Shown here: in pieces, positions 60,608 through 64,000 of the stretch | Numbering within the stretch: the stretch's first letter is position 1 | How the letters are laid out: each line of letters opens with the position of its first letter | NCBI RefSeq assembly: GCF_016907695.1 | Contig: NZ_JAFBCK010000001.1 | Span: 1,612,001 to 1,676,000 of the forward strand | Direction of reading: 5' to 3' | DNA from: Actinokineospora baliensis | GTDB taxonomy: Bacteria > Actinomycetota > Actinomycetes > Mycobacteriales > Pseudonocardiaceae | DNA length: 64,000 nucleotides | The notes under the pieces: model-generated | What the model saw: only the letters and a program-made list of their open reading frames with translations | Databases searched by the model: none | What the model was told of the DNA's origin: nothing | Translations under genes and position numbers: made by a program

Positions 60608-61501
60608 TCAGCCGAGATATCCGAGGACCCCGTTCGCGATCGCTTCCGCGTAGCGCTGTTTGCCGCCGCCGCTGGCGAGCACCGCCGCCTCGGTGGCGTC
60701 GCGCATGTTGCCGCACTCCACCAGCACCGCCGGGCGGGTCGACAGGTTCAGCCCGCCGAGGTCGTCGCGCGCGGACAGGCCCTGCGAACCGATGTAGGTC
60801 GACGTCGCCAACCCGGCCTTGACCATGTCGTCGCGCACGGATCGGGCCAGTCGCAAGGAAGGTTCACCTTGGGCCGCGTTGAGCGGGGGCGACGAGTAGG
60901 CGATGTGGAAGCCGTGTGCGCCCGCCGAGGTGGAGCCATCAGCGTGGAGGGACACCACGGCGTCCGCGCCCGCTTCGTTGCCGATCGCCGCGCGCCGGTC
61001 CACACAGGGACCGACGCCCTTGTCGTCGGGCCTGGTCAGGATCACCGTGACGCCGCGCTGCTTAAGAAGGTCGCGGACCCTAAGAGCCAAGTCCCATGTG
61101 AACTCGTGCTCGGAGTACCCACCGTTGGTGGCGGTTCCAGTCGTATTGCACGGTTTCGTCTTACCGCGCCCTGCCGGGACCGGTCGGTTGATTTCGCCGG
61201 GGTGGCTGGCGTTGCCGCCATTGTGTCCTGGGTCCAGCACTACGACTTTGCCGCCAGCAGAGGCCGCCCTAGGGGGAGCGGCCGTTGTCGTCGTCTTAGA
61301 CGAAGAGGTCGTCGTCGGCTTGGCGGAGGTGGTGGTCGTCGTTGTCGTGACCGGAGGGCCAGTAGTAGAGGTGGTGGTCGGCGTAGTCGTTGACGTGGTT
61401 CCTAGGGACTGTGCGGCTGGAGGTGGCTCTTGCCCTCCGCAAGCGGTCAGCACTACCGCGAGCGCACAGCCGATGGCCAACCCGACACGTCGTCTCAGCA
61501 C
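60608..61501 (-). CDS. N-acetylmuramoyl-L-alanine amidase lipoprotein
   Basis: A protein of 297 residues from the GTG at 61501. A short basic N-terminus, a hydrophobic core and a lipobox LTAC (18-21) indicate a lipoprotein. A Thr/Pro/Ser linker (about 25-80) leads to an Amidase_3 domain: H in [12 protein letters not shown] in [10 protein letters not shown] in VSLHADGS, and E in LVECGNMR are the zinc and catalytic residues. It cleaves peptidoglycan between MurNAc and the stem peptide. The open frame runs further upstream but would lose the signal peptide. A patch of TA-rich codons lies at 61050-61450. Confidence 0.85.
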   Translation of the reverse strand: MLRRRVGLAIGCALAVVLTACGGQEPPPAAQSLGTTSTTTPTTTSTTGPPVTTTTTTTSAKPTTTSSSKTTTTAAPPRAASAGGKVVVLDPGHNGGNASHPGEINRPVPAGRGKTKPCNTTGTATNGGYSEHEFTWDLALRVRDLLKQRGVTVILTRPDDKGVGPCVDRRAAIGNEAGADAVVSLHADGSTSAGAHGFHIAYSSPPLNAAQGEPSLRLARSVRDDMVKAGLATSTYIGSQGLSARDDLGGLNLSTRPAVLVECGNMRDATEAAVLASGGGKQRYAEAIANGVLGYLG

Positions 61502-61571
61502 GGGCCCACGATGCCACAGCGCACGGCCCTCTAAGCTGAAGACGGCACAACCCGAGACGAGAGGGGCCGCG

Positions 61572-61913
61572 GTGTTTCCCGGAGGCGGCGCACCCGACAT
61601 GCAGGCCATCCTGGCTCAGGCGCAGAAGATGCAGGAGCAGCTGCTCAGCGCCCAGCAGGAACTGGCCGACGCCCAGGTCACCGGCACCGCGGGCGGTGGT
61701 CTGGTGACCGCGACGGTCTCCGGCGCTGGCGAGCTGAAGTCCCTGGTCATCGACCCCAAGGTGGTCGACCCCGAGGACACCGAGACCCTGGCCGACCTGG
61801 TCGTCGCCGCGGTGCGCGACGCGGGCAACAACGCCCAGCGGCTCGCCGAGGAGAAGATGGGCCCGCTCGCCGGTGGGCTCGGCGGCGGCGGGCTCGGCCT
61901 GCCGGGGCTGTGA
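61572..61913 (+). CDS. YbaB/EbfC-family nucleoid-associated protein
   Basis: A protein of 113 residues. The family pattern is clear: [23 protein letters not shown] helix, then [26 protein letters not shown] strands and a closing helix, with a glycine-rich tail. These dimers bind DNA and are encoded between dnaX and recR in most bacteria. GTG 61572 or ATG 61599 could be the start. RecR follows after 7 bp. Confidence 0.9.
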   Translation: MFPGGGAPDMQAILAQAQKMQEQLLSAQQELADAQVTGTAGGGLVTATVSGAGELKSLVIDPKVVDPEDTETLADLVVAAVRDAGNNAQRLAEEKMGPLAGGLGGGGLGLPGL

Positions 61914-61920
61914 GGACCGG

Positions 61921-62517
61921 GTGTACGAGGGTCCGGTCCAGGATCTGATCGACGAGCTGGGCAGGCTGCCCGGCGTCGGTCCCAAGAGCGCGCAGCGGAT
62001 CGCCTTCCACCTGCTCGCCGCCGAACCGGCCGATGTGACCCGGTTGCAGGAAGTGCTGCAGAAGGTCAAGGAGGGCGTGGTCTTCTGCGACATCTGCGGC
62101 AACGTCTCGGAAGAGGCCACCTGCCGCATCTGCCGCGACGCCAGGCGCGACCCGACCGCGGTGTGCGTGGTCGAGGAGCCCAAGGACGTCCTGGCCATCG
62201 AGCGCACCCGCGAGTTCAAGGGCCGCTACCACGTGCTCGGCGGCGCGCTCGACCCGCTCTCGGGCATCGGACCCGAGCAGTTGCGCATCCGCCAGCTGCT
62301 GTCGCGGATCTCCGCCCAGGAGGTCAGCGAGGTCATCCTGGCGATGGACCCCAACACCGAGGGCGAGGCGACCGCGACCTACCTGGTCCGGATGCTGCGC
62401 GACTTCCCCGGTCTCACCGTCACCCGGCTCGCCTCCGGCCTGCCGATGGGTGGCGACCTGGAGTTCGCCGACGAGCTGACCCTCGGTCGGGCGCTGTCCG
62501 GCCGCCGCGCCGTCTGA
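61921..62517 (+). CDS. recR: Recombination mediator RecR
   Basis: A protein of 198 residues. An HhH segment near the start ([19 protein letters not shown]), a four-cysteine zinc finger (C56, C59, C68, C71) and a TOPRIM domain ([14 protein letters not shown] and [16 protein letters not shown]) are all present. With RecO and RecF it loads RecA at gaps. GTG at 61921, GAGG just upstream, in operon with ybaB. Confidence 0.95.
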   Translation: MYEGPVQDLIDELGRLPGVGPKSAQRIAFHLLAAEPADVTRLQEVLQKVKEGVVFCDICGNVSEEATCRICRDARRDPTAVCVVEEPKDVLAIERTREFKGRYHVLGGALDPLSGIGPEQLRIRQLLSRISAQEVSEVILAMDPNTEGEATATYLVRMLRDFPGLTVTRLASGLPMGGDLEFADELTLGRALSGRRAV

Positions 62518-62547
62518 CCCTCCACATCGGACTCGGGTGTTCTGGTC

Positions 62548-63135
62548 ATGGGTAACACTGTGGATGACTGGGAACGGGGTAGGGGTCACCCGTTGGGGGT
62601 GGAACAGGTCGCTGCCGCCGTTCGCGCGACCGGGCCGCGACTCGGCGGCGTCCGACTGGTCGTCGTCGATGGGCCGTCCGGCTCCGGCAAGAGCACCTAC
62701 GCCGCGCGGTTGAGCGCATTGCTCCCCGACTCGCTGCTCATCTCCACCGACGACTTCGCCACCTGGGACGACCCGGTCGGTTGGTGGCCGCGGCTCGAGC
62801 GCGGCGTATTCCACCCGCTCGGGTCAGGCCGACCCGGTAGGTACCGCCGAACACGCTGGGTGAACGGCGTTGCCGAGCCGGGGGACTGGGTCGAGGTGCC
62901 CGTGCCGACGACGTTGCTGATCGAGGGCGTGTCCTCCGGTCGCCGGTCGATCACGCCAGCACTCTCCGCGTTGATCTGGTGCGAGCTGCCGGATCCGGTC
63001 GAGCGCCTGGAACGCGCCGTCGCCAGGGACGGCGCGGCCTCGCGCGCGGAACTGGTGCGCTGGCAGGCTTTCGAGTCCGGGTGGTACCCGGTCGACGGTG
63101 CCGCCACGCGGGCGTCGATCACGGTGACTGTGTGA
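62548..63135 (+). CDS. Uridine kinase-like P-loop kinase
   Basis: A protein of 195 residues. Walker A DGPSGSGKST is at 41-50. LLISTDDFATWDDPVGWW is the nucleoside-binding stretch and LLIEGVSSGRR the Walker B-like strand. It matches the uridine/(phospho)ribulokinase-like small kinases common in actinobacteria. The substrate is not known. ATG at 62548, 30 bp after recR. Confidence 0.8.
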   Translation: MGNTVDDWERGRGHPLGVEQVAAAVRATGPRLGGVRLVVVDGPSGSGKSTYAARLSALLPDSLLISTDDFATWDDPVGWWPRLERGVFHPLGSGRPGRYRRTRWVNGVAEPGDWVEVPVPTTLLIEGVSSGRRSITPALSALIWCELPDPVERLERAVARDGAASRAELVRWQAFESGWYPVDGAATRASITVTV

Positions 63136-63345
63136 CCGGTCACTACCCCGGTCCGTCCGTTCAGCGGACATATACCGGCTGTTGATCACGGTGTGTGTCA
63201 TTTCAATCGCGTACCGGTGATTCTGTGTATGGCAGTTGGCCGGATCGTGACCTCCCGTAGCTAAGGGATGGTGACCCGAGCGGCTATGGTCGGCCACCAC
63301 ACGGTGAGATCCCGGAGTAAGTGAACCGGACACGAGGAGTGCGTG

Positions 63346-63447
63346 ATGGCTTACCAGCGATCCGCGCGACCCGGTCGACCGGACGGCACCTTCAGCCGCC
63401 CACGACTTGTCGCGCAGACGCCCGGACGGGGACGGACGGCGGCATGA
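63346..63447 (+). CDS. Short upstream ORF coupled to the ABC permease
   Basis: A 33-residue basic peptide (MAYQRSARPGRPDGTFSRPR...) starts at ATG 63346 after GAGGAG and ends with a TGA that overlaps the permease ATG (ATGA, 63444-63447). It may be a translational coupling leader. I see no family. The 210 bp before it (63136-63345) hold no other gene and presumably the promoter. Confidence 0.5.
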   Translation: MAYQRSARPGRPDGTFSRPRLVAQTPGRGRTAA

Positions 63448-64000
63448 CGGCTCCTCCCGAGGTCACCGGATCGGCCGCGGACGCGGACCCGGAGGCCGCG
63501 CTGCAGGGCATGCCCAAGAAGGCGATCCAGGGCCGCTCGCTCGGTCAGATCGCCTGGATGCGGCTCAAGCGCGACAAGGTGGCCATCGCTGGCGCCGTGG
63601 TCATCGCGCTGCTGATCCTGATCGCGATCGCCGCCCTGCTGCTCGACCGCGTCTTTGACGTGGTGCACCCCAACGAGTTCCACCAAGACCTGATCGACAC
63701 CCAGAACGGCACGCTGGCGCCGTTGGGCACCTTCGGCGGCATGTCCGGCGACCACCCGCTGGGAATCGAGCCGGTCAACGGCCGCGACATCCTCGCCCGC
63801 ATCTTCGCCGGGTCCTGGATCTCGCTGCTGATCGCGACCCTGGCCACGGTGCTGTCGGTCATCATCGGCACCACGCTCGGCATCGTCGCCGGTTTCTTCG
63901 GCGGCTGGGTCGACACGCTGATCAGCCGCCTGATGGACGTCTTCCTCGCCTTCCCGCTGCTGGTCTTCGCGATGGCGCTGGTCGGCGTGCTGCCCGACAC
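63444..64000 (+). CDS. Oligopeptide/dipeptide ABC transporter permease (DppC/OppC type), 3' end outside window
   Basis: The first 185 residues are present. An N-terminal cytoplasmic stub is followed by the conserved LGQIAWMRLKRDKVAIAGA and the first membrane helix. HPLGIEPVNGRDILARIFAGSWISLLIATLATVLSVIIGTTLGIVAGFFGGWVDTLISRLMDVFLAFPLL is the OppC-family core up to the start of the EAA loop. It imports peptides or nickel-like substrates with partners not yet visible. Unusually, the DppB-type permease is not immediately upstream. Start at ATG 63444. Confidence 0.85.
   Translation, partial: MTAPPEVTGSAADADPEAALQGMPKKAIQGRSLGQIAWMRLKRDKVAIAGAVVIALLILIAIAALLLDRVFDVVHPNEFHQDLIDTQNGTLAPLGTFGGMSGDHPLGIEPVNGRDILARIFAGSWISLLIATLATVLSVIIGTTLGIVAGFFGGWVDTLISRLMDVFLAFPLLVFAMALVGVLPD

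Overview
The window is about 64 kb of very GC-rich (roughly 70% by eye), densely coded DNA with frequent GTG starts, ATGA/GTGA stop-start overlaps and strong GC hairpin terminators. It is a filamentous or related actinomycete chromosome. An EspG-like protein, a DasR-type operator, LAxTG/LPxTG surface proteins, an EACC1/caspase module and the order tRNA-Ser, ffs, dnaX, ybaB, recR suggest Pseudonocardiales. That placement is inference; no rRNA or other decisive marker is present.

Layout. 0-11 kb: the 3' part of a frameshifted LAxTG surface protein, an MFS transporter with a divergent GntR regulator and twin palindromic operators, a 14-bp minisatellite of about 25.6 copies, a TSUP permease, a HisC/Pat-type aminotransferase, a dienelactone-hydrolase-like pseudoenzyme coupled to an orphan EspG, a two-subunit CoA-transferase and an MprF-type lysyltransferase. 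11.1-11.3 kb: tRNA-Ser(GCT) and tRNA-Arg(ACG). 11.5-17.7 kb: a leftward five-gene operon (Crp/Fnr regulator, class III nucleotidyl-cyclase-like protein, STAND-like P-loop protein, SPFH/coiled-coil protein, DUF4407 membrane protein) that looks like a signalling or conflict system. 18-31 kb: signal peptidase, GH20 hexosaminidase under a DasR-like site, MFS exporter, an ABC exporter with a divergent MarR/GbsR regulator, SRPBCC and DUF885 proteins, a frameshifted membrane protein and a thioester-domain (TQxA) LPDTG protein.

31-40 kb: FUSC transporter, Rv0909-like antitoxin with a glycolipid-binding partner, FN3 membrane protein, tyrA, M20 amidohydrolase, the tadA pair, csbD and tRNA-Ser(CGA). 40-42.5 kb: a three-gene EACC1, caspase and solute-binding-protein operon. 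42.7-50.6 kb: an XRE-cupin regulator followed by a coupled operon that reconstructs trans-4-hydroxyproline catabolism (epimerase, three-component D-hydroxyproline dehydrogenase, deaminase, ketoglutarate-semialdehyde dehydrogenase) and an Xaa-Pro aminopeptidase; together they would convert hydroxyproline, for example from collagen peptides, to 2-oxoglutarate.

50.6-56.2 kb is accessory-looking: a DUF2786 gene behind a near-consensus SOS box, an internally deleted imine-reductase-like gene, an HxlR regulator, a GNAT pseudogene, a radical SAM / ABC-type ATPase / APH-kinase operon and a frameshifted integrase fragment beside tRNA-Ser(GGA). 56.3-64 kb returns to the core genome: tRNA-Ser(GGA), SRP RNA, a luciferase-like monooxygenase, dnaX, a propeller protein, an amidase lipoprotein, ybaB, recR, a uridine-kinase-like gene and an oligopeptide ABC permease cut by the window end.

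All identifications come from reading the sequence. Family names are from memory of motifs and domain order, and no database search was run.
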